This document shows positions 27,458 to 35,381 of a DNA stretch of 64,000 nucleotides, in pieces (the stretch's first letter is position 1; the number at the start of each line of letters is the position of its first letter). This DNA comes from a virus. The notes under the pieces are model-generated. The model was given only the letters and a program-made list of their open reading frames with translations. It did no database searches and was not told the DNA's origin. Both the position numbers and the translations under genes were made by a program. The stretch is from positions 118,720 to 182,719 of the IMG/VR virus record IMGVR_UViG_3300009008_000004; one strand, given 5' to 3'.

Positions 27458-28271
27458 ATGTACCCCCGGGTGCTACCCCGTCCATGTATGTTTTGAGTTT
27501 CTTCGCAATGCTCATCCGAATGCGATAAACCTTATGTTGCGGCAACTTTAGCTTGGTGGACAGAGTCTGTACATCGGTAATCCGCTCCCGACCAAGACCG
27601 GAAAGGTAGCGGTAGACATCTTGCTCCTCCCCCTTCAGTTCGTACAAGAAGAGTTTGAGCAGCTCCTTCTCTCCCGCCGGCATCACTGCCGTAGGATCGC
27701 TCTCGAACTTCGAAGTAGACAGATCCTTGCGGAGCTGGGTATCCATTTTGATTACCTTGGCTACCGGCCACTTCAACCGCTTAGCTAACTCTTCGTCCGT
27801 AGGCATCCGATCCATCTCTTCCGCCAATTCCGCCCGGGCCACCTCGAAGGTTCTAATAAGGCGGATATCCTCCTCCGGGATACGAGCAGTATTCTGGTAG
27901 GTCATAATGAACCGTTGGGCCTTCTTCATGTACCACACCAGGGCGGTGCTAAGGGCAGCACCCCGGCCGGGATCATAGGCCTTGAGACCCGCGATCAGCT
28001 GCTTGGTGAACTCCGCTCGGATAGCCTCGGGGGGCATTTGTACCCGACCAGTGTAGACCGATGCCTGCTTATTTACCAAAGGCATAAAACTCCGAACCAG
28101 CGGCTTCAAGTCCTTCGGGCGTTCCCCGCCCAACTTCCACTTCCACCACATCTGCAGTTCCTTCGACCGTCGCTTATCGGTGTCCTCACCCTTACGGGTA
28201 TGGGCCTTTACGATGGTGGGGGTCCCTCCCGCAGTTCTGCGGATATGAGCTCTTACTTTTTCAGTTGCCAT
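27381..28271 (-). CDS. Phage RNA polymerase sigma-70-like factor, 296 aa
   Basis: After a basic start (KVRAHIRRTAGGTPTIVKAH) the order of segments matches sigma region 2 (AYDPGRGAALSTALVWYMKK, then RFIMTYQNTARIPEEDIRLI), region 3 (MDRMPTDEELAKRLKWPVAK) and a region-4 helix-turn-helix (QTLSTKLKLPQHKVYRIRMS). Region 4 binds the -35 element and region 2 the -10 element. I chose ATG 28271, which has AGGA nine bases upstream; the ATG at 28280 has it directly adjacent. The first 25 residues are shared with the ligase at 31674-33497. It probably directs host polymerase to phage promoters, or is carried in the particle. Confidence 0.75.
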   Translation of the reverse strand: MATEKVRAHIRRTAGGTPTIVKAHTRKGEDTDKRRSKELQMWWKWKLGGERPKDLKPLVRSFMPLVNKQASVYTGRVQMPPEAIRAEFTKQLIAGLKAYDPGRGAALSTALVWYMKKAQRFIMTYQNTARIPEEDIRLIRTFEVARAELAEEMDRMPTDEELAKRLKWPVAKVIKMDTQLRKDLSTSKFESDPTAVMPAGEKELLKLFLYELKGEEQDVYRYLSGLGRERITDVQTLSTKLKLPQHKVYRIRMSIAKKLKTYMDGVAPGGTYESQRQSFTAPATSPGARNNRKAKG

Positions 28272-29139
28272 ATAAGTCATTCCTATTGGCTGCAGGTTTG
28301 CTGGAGAAGGTAGGGGTTTGTCCCTTAGGTGTCATCTTCTGTAGACACTTGGTTGTCTTAGGGAACTTGACCGGAAGAATCGCAGAGGTCTTCTCTTTAG
28401 CAGCCTCCCATTTCTGCTTCATCTCACGAAACCGCTGGTTGCCGCGTTGGACTGCAGGAGTCTTATAGTGTTTAGCAGTCTGTTTACGAGCATACTGGCT
28501 CTGTTCCTTCGGCGTCATCCCCTTAGTTTCCGCCAAAAAGTTCTTCCACTCCTTCTGCTTTTCAGGGAGAAATTTCTTATAGAGCTCCCGCCGTTTGTTG
28601 CGAAGCTTTTTACGCAGAAGAAATCTACGGATAAATCGGTAGCGGGGGGTCTTACGCAGGGCAGTAGCATCTTCGGCAGTTAGATTTGTGGCATGGCCCA
28701 TTGCAGCTCTTGCCGGCGAACCATAGGCGCTCGCTACTTTCTCCATTGTCGTGTACCCCCGTTCTGTCTTCGGGCCCGTAAAACCAAGCTTCTTGCCCAG
28801 ATGTAGGCTTGGCTCATTCACCTCGAGTGCCGCCCACTTCCATTTCTTTATCTCAGGATGCTTCCTCAATAACTCTCGCGATGCCCACTCAGCAAGCCCG
28901 AGCTTCCGATACTTTGGGAGCACCCCAACCCCCAGGTAGGCGGTTGTCTTATCCTTCCCCCTCAAATAGGGATACGTGAGTTCTACAAACCCCGCCCAAT
29001 TATCTCGTTGGTATATTCCGTAACCTATACGCGCACCCGCGGGTGGAGGCTTTAGCTTCCCATGGCCAGGGTAATTACCCGACTCGATCTTGAGCTTAGA
29101 CGCAAGCTCCTTCTTGTAAGGTCCTAAGGTGAACCGCAT
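28261..29139 (-). CDS. GNAT acetyltransferase-like domain protein with basic C-terminus, 292 aa
   Basis: Residues 1-140 fit the GNAT fold: a central strand and helix (YLGVGVLPKYRKLGLAEWAS) with the V.P..R..G.A acetyl-CoA loop, then EVNEPSLHLGKKLGF, the typical end 'N.....LY.KLGF'. The last 150 residues are Lys/Arg-rich helices (FLLRKKLRNKRRELYKKFLP). ATG 29139 has GGAGGT four bases upstream; a GTG 18 bases earlier lies in front of that site and is unlikely. It is the first gene of the leftmost minus block. The substrate is unknown; a fused basic tail is unusual for GNAT enzymes. Confidence 0.7.
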   Translation of the reverse strand: MRFTLGPYKKELASKLKIESGNYPGHGKLKPPPAGARIGYGIYQRDNWAGFVELTYPYLRGKDKTTAYLGVGVLPKYRKLGLAEWASRELLRKHPEIKKWKWAALEVNEPSLHLGKKLGFTGPKTERGYTTMEKVASAYGSPARAAMGHATNLTAEDATALRKTPRYRFIRRFLLRKKLRNKRRELYKKFLPEKQKEWKNFLAETKGMTPKEQSQYARKQTAKHYKTPAVQRGNQRFREMKQKWEAAKEKTSAILPVKFPKTTKCLQKMTPKGQTPTFSSKPAANRNDLYGN

Positions 29140-29164
29140 TATGACCTCCAAAGGCACGGCCCCT

Positions 29165-29194
29165 ATTATGCAAAAGATTTGGGGTTAGTGTCTA
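29165..29194 (-). promoter_or_regulatory. Possible late promoter of the leftmost minus block
   Basis: On the minus strand TAGACA (29194-29189), an 18-bp spacer and CATAAT (29170-29165) precede the GNAT gene. It is divergent from the plus-strand promoter at 29221. Confidence 0.4.
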
Positions 29195-29220
29195 CCTGTA
29201 AAAACAGAAGAATGCGTGGG

Positions 29221-29226
29221 TATAAG
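29221..29226 (+). promoter_or_regulatory. Promoter, GGTATAAG type
   Basis: GGGTATAAGAATAG is a member of the recurring extended -10 family. It would start transcription about 150 nt before the gene at 29378. The leader contains a possible stem pairing GGCAG near 29242 with CTGCC near 29265. Confidence 0.6.
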
Positions 29227-29377
29227 AATAGCAGAGTCCAAGGCAGTACCTCAAAGCGAACCCGCTGCCTGGATTGGTGTGTGGAGCTACACTGCCGATT
29301 TCACGATCGGAAAGGCCCGCCAATTCAGGAACGCAGGTTTGTGGAGAGTGCTGTCCCCAATAACCAGGAGAAACCTT

Positions 29378-29833
29378 ATGGAAATTGCAAAACAGATCCA
29401 GACTACCGTCGCAGAATCTCGTAACACCCTCGGCGAATGGCTTGAGAAGCTGCCGAAGTGCGCCCCCATCGCAGCCTTGTACATGCGCCTCACCAGCGCA
29501 GTGCTTACCGCCATGGCCCAGCTGTATTGGGACGTGGCCAAGGACCCCAAGGCACTCGTGGAAGCCGCAGCCAAGGTGCTCGAGGTTCCCATTGGGATCC
29601 TCGAGGACTTGAAACCTGTCACATGGCAGGAAACCGAGGCTGCCATCGGGAAGGTCGTCGAGTACTTCAGTGACATGGACCGGCCCTACATCGCCGCATT
29701 CATGAAGTACGTAGCAACCTCCGAGTCGCTCGCGGAGCAGTACGAGGCGGAGATAGAAACGGCAATGAAACGGGCAGGGTTCGAGGTGGTTGAGGACGAG
29801 GACACGGACGGGGAAGAGGACGAGGAGGAGTAG
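29378..29833 (+). CDS. Acidic helical protein, 151 aa
   Basis: ATG 29378 has AGGAG nine bases upstream. The protein is all helical (EIAKQIQTTVAESRNTLGEW, RLTSAVLTAMAQLYWDVAKD) and ends in a run of Asp/Glu (DEDTDGEEDEEE). It is a lone plus-strand gene between two minus blocks, with its own promoter and terminator. The acidic tail could imitate DNA or bind basic virion proteins; this is speculation. No family recognised. Confidence 0.65.
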   Translation: MEIAKQIQTTVAESRNTLGEWLEKLPKCAPIAALYMRLTSAVLTAMAQLYWDVAKDPKALVEAAAKVLEVPIGILEDLKPVTWQETEAAIGKVVEYFSDMDRPYIAAFMKYVATSESLAEQYEAEIETAMKRAGFEVVEDEDTDGEEDEEE

Positions 29834-29859
29834 CAGTACAGGGAGCTCGTTAGGGCTCC

Positions 29860-29884
29860 GGGGGTGCGCAAGCGCCCCCTTTTA
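29860..29884 (+). terminator. Rho-independent terminator
   Basis: An 8-bp stem GGGGGTGC / GCGCCCCC with a GCAA loop is followed by TTTTA. It sits between convergent genes. Confidence 0.85.
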
Positions 29885-29885
29885 C

Positions 29886-30506
29886 CTACTTCTTCTTGTA
29901 AGCCTTAATGTACTTTTTGTACGCCGCCGGGGTTGCCTTAGAAGAAAGCCCATGCCAGCGCATATCGATGCCCTTGCCACGCAGGAATTTCATATCAGAC
30001 CGCGCTTGGGACACATCACCGCCAACAGAACCCCCAAGAAGACCACCCAACATAGCCGCAACAGCTGCGTGGGAACCTCTTGCAGGACCACGCTTCAGCA
30101 AACCATAAGCACCTGCACCAAGCAGCGCACCTGGAGGAGCCCCAATGAGGAATCCTTTACCGTGGGCCCTCAGCCTGCGCTTAACCCCTCCCTTACTCAC
30201 CACCAGCTTTTTTACCCCCTTATCGCCAGAACGGAGTACTCTAGTAGTAGCCAAAAAAGTATCTTTAAAGCCAAGGGGAACTTGCCTTCCCTTCTTCTTA
30301 GCCTTCGCGATCTTTTCCATCGCCTCCGCAAAAAACACTTCAAACTGCGCACAAGGTTCCATAATACCCCTCCCAGCAAGTTTCTTCTTCTCGGGCAAAG
30401 TTTTGATGCTTTGGTGGTTATCTTTCATCTCCCTCGCCCACTTGCGCGCAAGGCGAGGTTTGGTTGCGAACATAAAACGTTGTTGGGCTTTTGATTGGAA
30501 TGGCAT
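29886..30506 (-). CDS. Small basic virion-associated protein with QQRFMFA motif, 206 aa
   Basis: The start PFQSKAQQRFMFATKPRLAR followed by IKTLPEKKK matches a motif common at the ends of phage and plasmid proteins (F.S.AQ.RF.fA..P..A..W......LPE.). An FFAEAMEKIA segment follows at about residue 55. A glycine-rich hydrophobic hairpin (HAAVAAMLGGLLGGSVGG) could enter a membrane. The C-terminus is Lys-rich. The start has GGGGAG. Probably packaged or structural; no enzymatic motif seen. Confidence 0.6.
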   Translation of the reverse strand: MPFQSKAQQRFMFATKPRLARKWAREMKDNHQSIKTLPEKKKLAGRGIMEPCAQFEVFFAEAMEKIAKAKKKGRQVPLGFKDTFLATTRVLRSGDKGVKKLVVSKGGVKRRLRAHGKGFLIGAPPGALLGAGAYGLLKRGPARGSHAAVAAMLGGLLGGSVGGDVSQARSDMKFLRGKGIDMRWHGLSSKATPAAYKKYIKAYKKK

Positions 30507-30590
30507 AATTACTCCCCAAGGCCAAGCTGCCTACGTAGGCGCAGCACACCTGCTATTTTCAAGAAGAAAAATCCATGCGTAACTACCCCC

Positions 30591-31604
30591 CTATGCGGCA
30601 TACTCGTACCTATACTTACCAGTTTTAGGGTCTCGCCAGCGACGCTTATACTTGGGGGATGTCTTATAAGTAGCCTTCTTCTTCTGGGCAGCCCTTCTTC
30701 GCTTAGCCGCCTGCTTCTTCTCCCGCGCCTCCAACCAATGTGCAAGCCCTAGCAGCCCCACGTACGCCCCAAGAGCTCCCCCGTATAGCGCGAGGCGAGT
30801 ACCAGCCCCTGTAGACGTCCGGTAATACCGGGGAGTGGTATATGAGCTGCGTTGGTAGGCGCGGTACCGAGCGTCCCGGGCACGTTTATAGGCTTCTTTA
30901 TTACGAGCAGCGGCATCCTCAGCCCACTTCCGTTGTCTCGCTTTCCAGGCAGCATCCTCTCGCGCCCACTTCTTCCGCAAATCTTCCCACTCAGTCCTCC
31001 AATCCCCACCTTGACGAGCACCAGACCAACCACCACCAGCGCGGCTACCGCCAGCGCGGCTACCGCCAGCGCGGCTACCGCCAGCGCGGCTACCACCAGC
31101 TTGGCTACCGCCACCAGCGCGGCTACCGCCAGCGCGACTACCGCCACCAGCTTGGCTGCCGCCAGCGCGACTACCGCCAGACCAACCACCAGACCAGCCA
31201 CCACCAGCGCCACCTCTGCTTGAACGATGTGAAGACCTTTGCCCCCCACCACCAAAACCACCAAAGCCCTTACCAACTGCATTAAAAGCTTCAGCAGAGG
31301 TCGGCCGAGTCTTCCGTTTCCCACTCAGGAATTTCCTATACTCATCCATCTCCCAACGGGTCTGGTCTGCTCGTGTACGACCGTTCTTGAATTGTTCGCG
31401 GGCCTGAGATTTCAGGGTACGCTCAATGCGCCTCCGAGCAGCATCCCCCTTCCCCTGCTTCTTAAGCTCATTCTCCAGCTCAACCAGCTGCTCACCAACA
31501 GTTTGCGCATCATGCAGTGCAGCAGTTTTAACAAGCTGCCCAAGAACACGGCCTATCGCCTCACTAAAAGCGATATCAAAGACAGGGGGTTGTGGGCGGG
31601 ACAT
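30591..31604 (-). CDS. Protein with Gly-Ser-Arg-Ala repeats, 337 aa
   Basis: Residues 1-130 are helical with AFSEAIGRVLGQLVKTAALH and a basic middle. Residues about 135-197 are built from many copies of GGSRA. The C-terminal part is rich in Arg, Tyr and Ala, with a hydrophobic stretch (LALYGGALGAYVGLLGLAHW), and ends in a basic motif (YKRRWRDPKTGKYRYEYAA). The RBS is GGAGGAGC. The arginine/glycine-rich repeat suggests nucleic-acid contact or phase separation in the head, which is only inference. Confidence 0.55.
   Translation of the reverse strand: MSRPQPPVFDIAFSEAIGRVLGQLVKTAALHDAQTVGEQLVELENELKKQGKGDAARRRIERTLKSQAREQFKNGRTRADQTRWEMDEYRKFLSGKRKTRPTSAEAFNAVGKGFGGFGGGGQRSSHRSSRGGAGGGWSGGWSGGSRAGGSQAGGGSRAGGSRAGGGSQAGGSRAGGSRAGGSRAGGSRAGGGWSGARQGGDWRTEWEDLRKKWAREDAAWKARQRKWAEDAAARNKEAYKRARDARYRAYQRSSYTTPRYYRTSTGAGTRLALYGGALGAYVGLLGLAHWLEAREKKQAAKRRRAAQKKKATYKTSPKYKRRWRDPKTGKYRYEYAA
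31015..31200. repeat. Tandem 15-bp repeats encoding GGSRA units
   Basis: Near-perfect copies of the unit ccagcgcggctaccg follow one another, some altered to ccaccagcttggctacc. All stay in frame inside the 337-aa gene, so they are coding repeats that expand or shrink by slippage. Confidence 0.85.
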
Positions 31605-31673
31605 ATTGCTCCTCCGGACATAACTCGCAAACAGAATATCACAGCGGTATATTTACAAGCAACACCTGCAAAG

Positions 31674-33497
31674 CTACTTCAAACTCTTCTCTACATGAAT
31701 ACCAAGGAAGCTGGGTTTTTCGAGGGCCCCCGACCTGTATTTACCTAACGCAGCTACCCGGGCCACCCGCCCAAGGTAGTCTTCTTTGTTCTGCCACATG
31801 TCTTTCCGCTGCGTGTCCGTGAGCCCAGTACCGACGTTACCAACCACAGGCCCACGCGCGGTCCAAGAGTAACCAAAGCTACCAGCCGCTTTGTCACGTA
31901 GGCGACCGGTGCCGGGATGAATTTGTCGGATAAAGACATCATGCTCTTTCTTCACCTTAGCCTTTATCGGCTTCTTCTCCCATAGTATCACACCCTCTGA
32001 CGTAAGGGGATGCTTCTTGGAAGCGATTGCCTTTATCAGCTTCTTTTTCTCTTCTCGGGTCACCGCGATCGGAGCAAGCCTGAAGACCGGATGCTTGTCC
32101 GCAAACTTCCGGAGAAGTGCTTGGCGCTCTTTTACAGGGAGATCGGAGACGTCCTTCCCGTTTAGCTTCTCTACGTCAAAGAGAAAAGTAGTGAGGGACT
32201 CCCCTGAAGTATTCTGCATTTCCCGGCTATTTAGTACGGTTGCGTTTAGCAAGGCTGTGGTACGTGCCGGCGGTAGGGGCTTCCCGAAAAAGTCGGTAGC
32301 AACTACTTCTGCCCGAAGGATTGTATCCCCTTGCCCACCCCGAACGTCATACATCCCGGGTATCTTGTGCGTGTACTCGAGCGTATCCCCTACCTTCGAT
32401 ATCCGGTGGGAGTACGCGCGTGCCCGCTTCCCAGCACGCAACAGTATCCTGGTAAAAGCCCCATCGAGTTTCGCAGCTACAATGGCATCCGGATATTTAT
32501 CTAAAAGGGATATTCCGTACTCTGCCTCCTTGTAAGATTCCTTACCTCGCGGAATGGTATCCTTAGGGGTAGACATATTGTGGATGATCCAACTCTTATC
32601 CTTGATACGGACGAGGGCGTAATCCTCAGTCGACCGGCCCCGCATAACTGAGAAGACAACTTTAGAAGGGCCCGCGGAATGGACGTAGGCTTTTGACCGA
32701 GTATGCAACTTCACAGTACCTGCGCCATACCCGCGGAGAGTGCCCTCAAAGTGCATGTAGTCTGCTTTATGCGTGAACGTTTGAGCGGCGTACGAAGTTT
32801 CCCCGGGAGCAGGGAGCTTCCGAATTGCCCAGCTGTGGGCATCTCCAGTTTGGTCGCCTAAGCGCAAATCAAAGTGGAGGCCGGCACGCTTTGCCTTATG
32901 TTCCTGAATGGCAAAATCCCATATCTTGTCCTTGGCCTGAGGGATAGATTTGAAACGTGTACTATGGGGCCCCTCCTCTATACCGAGAAACCTCTCAAGC
33001 TTCTTGATATCCTCCTGGTCCTTCTCCCGATTCATAGCCTGCTTCCACCGCAACGCCTTCTTCGGGGACCAGAACGACCATCCTTTCTTGGTTATCGTGT
33101 CCTTCAGGCCCGAGAAATCTGCATCCCCTACGGTCCAAGGACCGGTGAAAGCCTCAATCTCTCCGGCGGGTGTATCAAACTCAATGGCAGGAGTACCGCT
33201 CTTAGCCACTTTATGTTGTGCCTCGGGGTGGGCTGCAAGACGCTCGTACGCTGAAGGGGTTAGCCAGACATCGAGGTCCCCGACTACCTTTAGATCATAA
33301 GCTCCAAGAACCCCGCCGGCCCCGATTACAGCTTTATCGGGGGAGACGCCAGAGTCCTCAAGGAGACGCGCAAGCTGCTCAGTCAGCCCAGACAACTTCT
33401 TTGCGGGAGACACCTTCCGTTCATGCGCACGCACAATTGTGGGTTTGCCTGCACGAGTACGTAAATGCGCCTTTACCTTTGTCCGCTTTTTAGCCAT
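31674..33497 (-). CDS. ATP-dependent DNA ligase with nucleotidyltransferase-like and LigD-type phosphoesterase domains, 607 aa
   Basis: The order is: a basic N-terminus (KVKAHLRTRAGKPTIVRAH); a nucleotidyltransferase-like region at residues about 30-165 with the D.D pair in KVVGDLDVWLTPSAYERL; a LigD 3'-phosphoesterase-like region at about 189-315 (IQEHKAKRAGLHFDLRLGD, HSWAIRKLPAPGE); and a ligase catalytic domain with the KLDGAF motif near residue 340, LRAEVVATDFFG and EGVILWEKKPIKAK, ending in an OB-like part. The KxDG lysine would carry AMP. Combining end-cleaning and sealing resembles bacterial NHEJ LigD, but without a polymerase domain or Ku here. It could repair or circularise phage DNA. 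Its place among virion-type genes and its shared N-terminus hint at packaging. Confidence 0.8.
   Translation of the reverse strand: MAKKRTKVKAHLRTRAGKPTIVRAHERKVSPAKKLSGLTEQLARLLEDSGVSPDKAVIGAGGVLGAYDLKVVGDLDVWLTPSAYERLAAHPEAQHKVAKSGTPAIEFDTPAGEIEAFTGPWTVGDADFSGLKDTITKKGWSFWSPKKALRWKQAMNREKDQEDIKKLERFLGIEEGPHSTRFKSIPQAKDKIWDFAIQEHKAKRAGLHFDLRLGDQTGDAHSWAIRKLPAPGETSYAAQTFTHKADYMHFEGTLRGYGAGTVKLHTRSKAYVHSAGPSKVVFSVMRGRSTEDYALVRIKDKSWIIHNMSTPKDTIPRGKESYKEAEYGISLLDKYPDAIVAAKLDGAFTRILLRAGKRARAYSHRISKVGDTLEYTHKIPGMYDVRGGQGDTILRAEVVATDFFGKPLPPARTTALLNATVLNSREMQNTSGESLTTFLFDVEKLNGKDVSDLPVKERQALLRKFADKHPVFRLAPIAVTREEKKKLIKAIASKKHPLTSEGVILWEKKPIKAKVKKEHDVFIRQIHPGTGRLRDKAAGSFGYSWTARGPVVGNVGTGLTDTQRKDMWQNKEDYLGRVARVAALGKYRSGALEKPSFLGIHVEKSLK
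32498..32514 (+). promoter_or_regulatory. Operator-like element, one mismatch, inside the ligase gene
   Basis: TATCTA AAAGG GATATT differs from the consensus at one base. It is coding sequence and may be chance. Confidence 0.25.
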
Positions 33498-33787
33498 TAC
33501 ACCTGGTCTACGCCGGTTACGGTAGGAAAAGGAACTTTAGGTGGGTTTACACCTTTCAACGAGGGCTTAGTTATCCTCGCCTCTTTCTGCTCTACAGCTT
33601 TTGGAGGCTTGGGGGCAGAGACCCGAATCTGACCGGCCATGCCAACATCGTCCTGCGCTCGCTTAATCATCGCGAGCTTCTTACGCGTCCGCGGCATGTT
33701 TGTGCCGGTCCTCCCGGAGAACCTGCGGACTTCTTCTTGAAGAGAGGCCTTCAGAGGAACAAAGCCTTCAGAGAAATTTGCTTTCAT
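33497..33787 (-). CDS. Small basic protein, 96 aa
   Basis: ATG 33787 follows GGAGGT by six bases; an in-frame ATG at 33823 has no such site. The protein has VPLKASLQEEVRRFSGRTGT and a Pro/Lys-rich tail (VSAPKPPKAVEQKEAR). It is the first gene of the second minus block and its stop overlaps the ligase start. Function unknown. Confidence 0.55.
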   Translation of the reverse strand: MKANFSEGFVPLKASLQEEVRRFSGRTGTNMPRTRKKLAMIKRAQDDVGMAGQIRVSAPKPPKAVEQKEARITKPSLKGVNPPKVPFPTVTGVDQV

Positions 33788-33805
33788 AGAAACACCTCCG
33801 GCCAG

Positions 33806-33811
33806 AGTATA
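33806..33811 (-). promoter_or_regulatory. Possible late promoter -10, TATACT
   Basis: The minus strand reads ATGTATACTCTGG, 19 bases before ATG 33787. The same TATACTC occurs before the minus gene at 57110. Confidence 0.4.
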
Positions 33812-33843
33812 CATCGGGGGCATCCCAATGAAAAGGCAGAGAA

Positions 33844-33860
33844 TATCTCAAGTAGATATT
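33844..33860 (+). promoter_or_regulatory. Operator-like element at the -35 position
   Basis: TATCTC AAGTA GATATT exactly. The right half ends 16 bp before the TATAAG at 33877, so a bound protein would cover the -35 region. Confidence 0.6.
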
Positions 33861-33876
33861 TTAGACTGATTCCTGT

Positions 33877-33882
33877 TATAAG
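33877..33882 (+). promoter_or_regulatory. Promoter, TATAAG type
   Basis: TGTTATAAGTAGTG precedes the plus-strand genes from 33914. Confidence 0.6.
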
Positions 33883-33913
33883 TAGTGCAGGAACCCGCAA
33901 AGAGGAGTACCGT

Positions 33914-34234
33914 ATGGACGGTGGACTAGAACTGGGATTGCAATTGGTTGAACAAGAACTCGACTTTACCAAAGCCGTAGCGCAGGACCGCGCTGCAAAA
34001 CTCTACATGGCAGCCATGAAGCTCGCCTGTGGGGAGAAAGGGGATAGTGACATACTGCTTCGCGTCCTCGCCAAAGACCTGCTGGTGATGCAGGACTCCT
34101 TCAAGGAGGTAAACACCACCGCTCTCGCTAACCTCGAACAAAAGACATTCCAGAACCATCTCATTGAGCTCGGAGTTTCCGGGACAGAGCTCGCCGATGC
34201 GATCCACCACTTCGGCGAAATCCTACAGTGCTAA
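33914..34234 (+). CDS. Helical protein of unknown function, 106 aa
   Basis: ATG 33914 has AGAGGAG upstream. The protein is fully helical (LGLQLVEQELDFTKAVAQDR, LLRVLAKDLLVMQDSFKE). It is the first gene after a promoter with an operator-like site, which suggests an early regulatory or host-directed protein. No family recognised. Confidence 0.6.
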   Translation: MDGGLELGLQLVEQELDFTKAVAQDRAAKLYMAAMKLACGEKGDSDILLRVLAKDLLVMQDSFKEVNTTALANLEQKTFQNHLIELGVSGTELADAIHHFGEILQC

Positions 34235-34249
34235 GGAGGACGCGCACGA

Positions 34250-34831
34250 ATGAGTGACGAACAAGAGAAGGAATTTACCGAGGAAGAAACGCAGCTGTTG
34301 ATGGCCGGGGCTACTATTATCAGCCTCCTCCGCGAAACTACGGGGGCGGATGTTGATGAGTGTTGTACTCTGCTACACACAGCACTGGGAAAGCCGAAGC
34401 CTGCGGCCAGGGCAAAGGCACTCGTTACCAAAGCAATGAATGCCTGCAAGGACGAGGTTGCCAACATCACAATCGATTTCTCGAACATCCCGAAAGAGCT
34501 GAAGACCGATGCAGAGAAGCTGGAGTTCCTTCTCCACAAACTCCTGGAGGCTTTGCGGGAAAAGCAGGGACAGCTTGGCGAAGAAGGTTGTGGCTGCTCA
34601 ACATGTGTAGCCCGCGAAAAGCTGCTTGCGAAGTTTGCGAAGTGGGAGGAGGACGGAGTACCTCTCATCGACCATCGTGACGAGATCCTCCAGGACCTCG
34701 TCGACTCCGGAGTCCGCTCCAAGGCATTGGAGCTGCTCGGCAACCTTGGCGTCCTGCAAAAGCCAGGGGCCCCGGCGCAGGCCGAAGGGGAGGGAGTAAT
34801 CCCGTTCCCAAAGGGTAGAGTCCTGCACTAG
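34250..34831 (+). CDS. Helical protein with a CxC..C cluster, 193 aa
   Basis: ATG 34250 has AAGGAGG ten bases upstream. The N-terminal half is helical (EEETQLLMAGATIISLLRET). A cysteine group GCGCSTC lies near residues 112-118, followed by a charged helix. It ends with a Pro/Gly-rich tail. Same transcript as the gene before it, ended by the hairpin at 34846. Function unknown. Confidence 0.6.
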   Translation: MSDEQEKEFTEEETQLLMAGATIISLLRETTGADVDECCTLLHTALGKPKPAARAKALVTKAMNACKDEVANITIDFSNIPKELKTDAEKLEFLLHKLLEALREKQGQLGEEGCGCSTCVAREKLLAKFAKWEEDGVPLIDHRDEILQDLVDSGVRSKALELLGNLGVLQKPGAPAQAEGEGVIPFPKGRVLH

Positions 34832-34845
34832 AGATGCGGGAGGGG

Positions 34846-34868
34846 AGCACGCTTCGGCGTGCTTCTTT
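34846..34868 (+). terminator. Rho-independent terminator
   Basis: Stem AGCACGC / GCGTGCT with a TTCG loop, followed by TCTTT. Confidence 0.75.
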
Positions 34869-34884
34869 ACCTCCCTATTTCTGG

Positions 34885-34890
34885 TATAAG
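34885..34890 (+). promoter_or_regulatory. Promoter, GGTATAAG type
   Basis: CTGGTATAAGAGAGG lies 17 bp after the terminator and 24 bp before the mini-gene at 34914. Confidence 0.65.
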
Positions 34891-34913
34891 AGAGGTAACC
34901 AAAGGAGGAACCT

Positions 34914-34997
34914 ATGACCAAAGTGTGCCCGATCACTAACAAGGAAGTTGAGTGCGATCGCGATTGCGATGAGTGCGCTCAGGAAGAAGCTGAGTAA
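34914..34997 (+). CDS. Cysteine-rich mini-protein, 27 aa
   Basis: ATG 34914 has a perfect AGGAGG five bases upstream and a promoter just before it. The 27 residues contain Cys5, Cys14, Cys18 and Cys21 (VECDRDCDECAQEE), enough for one zinc site. It is first in its operon, so it should be well expressed. Similar tiny zinc-binding proteins are found in phage early regions. Function unknown. Confidence 0.6.
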   Translation: MTKVCPITNKEVECDRDCDECAQEEAE

Positions 34998-35047
34998 CCC
35001 TCACCCGCGGGCGTTCTGCCCGCAATCTTACCACAGGACAATAACCT

Positions 35048-35380
35048 ATGAGCGATACTACAGACCCCAGAGTGTATACCCCTGACGAGGTTCGGGATGA
35101 GCTACTGGAACATATCTGCATAATGGTTGATTATTGGGACAAAGTCAGCCCCGACAAACGAGATGCGATGGAAGGCTTGGCCTTCTCTATCCTCTCTACA
35201 TTAGATGGGTGTGGGCCGCTCCCCGCGTTTCTCGTTACCCCTATGGCGCATCCCGATGACAAGGCGTACCACCAGGAACAGGGGGAGAATTGGTACCCAG
35301 AAGACCAACCTGACCTGGGTATGCTTCACGAGTTTTTCCACAAGGCCATGAAGAAGTGGAGAGGCAAAAACGGAGGGTAA
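35048..35380 (+). CDS. Hypothetical acidic protein, 110 aa
   Basis: The protein begins with TPDEVRDELLEHICIMVDYW, then SPDKRDAMEGLAFSILSTLD, and a conserved-looking AFLVTPMAHPDDKAYHQEQG. This 'regulates-small-surface' pattern with an aromatic end (HEFFHKAMKKW) occurs in small phage proteins with no known role. A GC-rich hairpin (GCGGGC / GCCCGC) lies between it and the mini-gene. Confidence 0.55.
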   Translation: MSDTTDPRVYTPDEVRDELLEHICIMVDYWDKVSPDKRDAMEGLAFSILSTLDGCGPLPAFLVTPMAHPDDKAYHQEQGENWYPEDQPDLGMLHEFFHKAMKKWRGKNGG

Positions 35381-35381
35381 T

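Noticed and set aside
31015-31200. Regular repeats resembling a CRISPR array.
   Set aside because: The units are 15 bp in direct tandem without unique spacers and encode GGSRA in frame.
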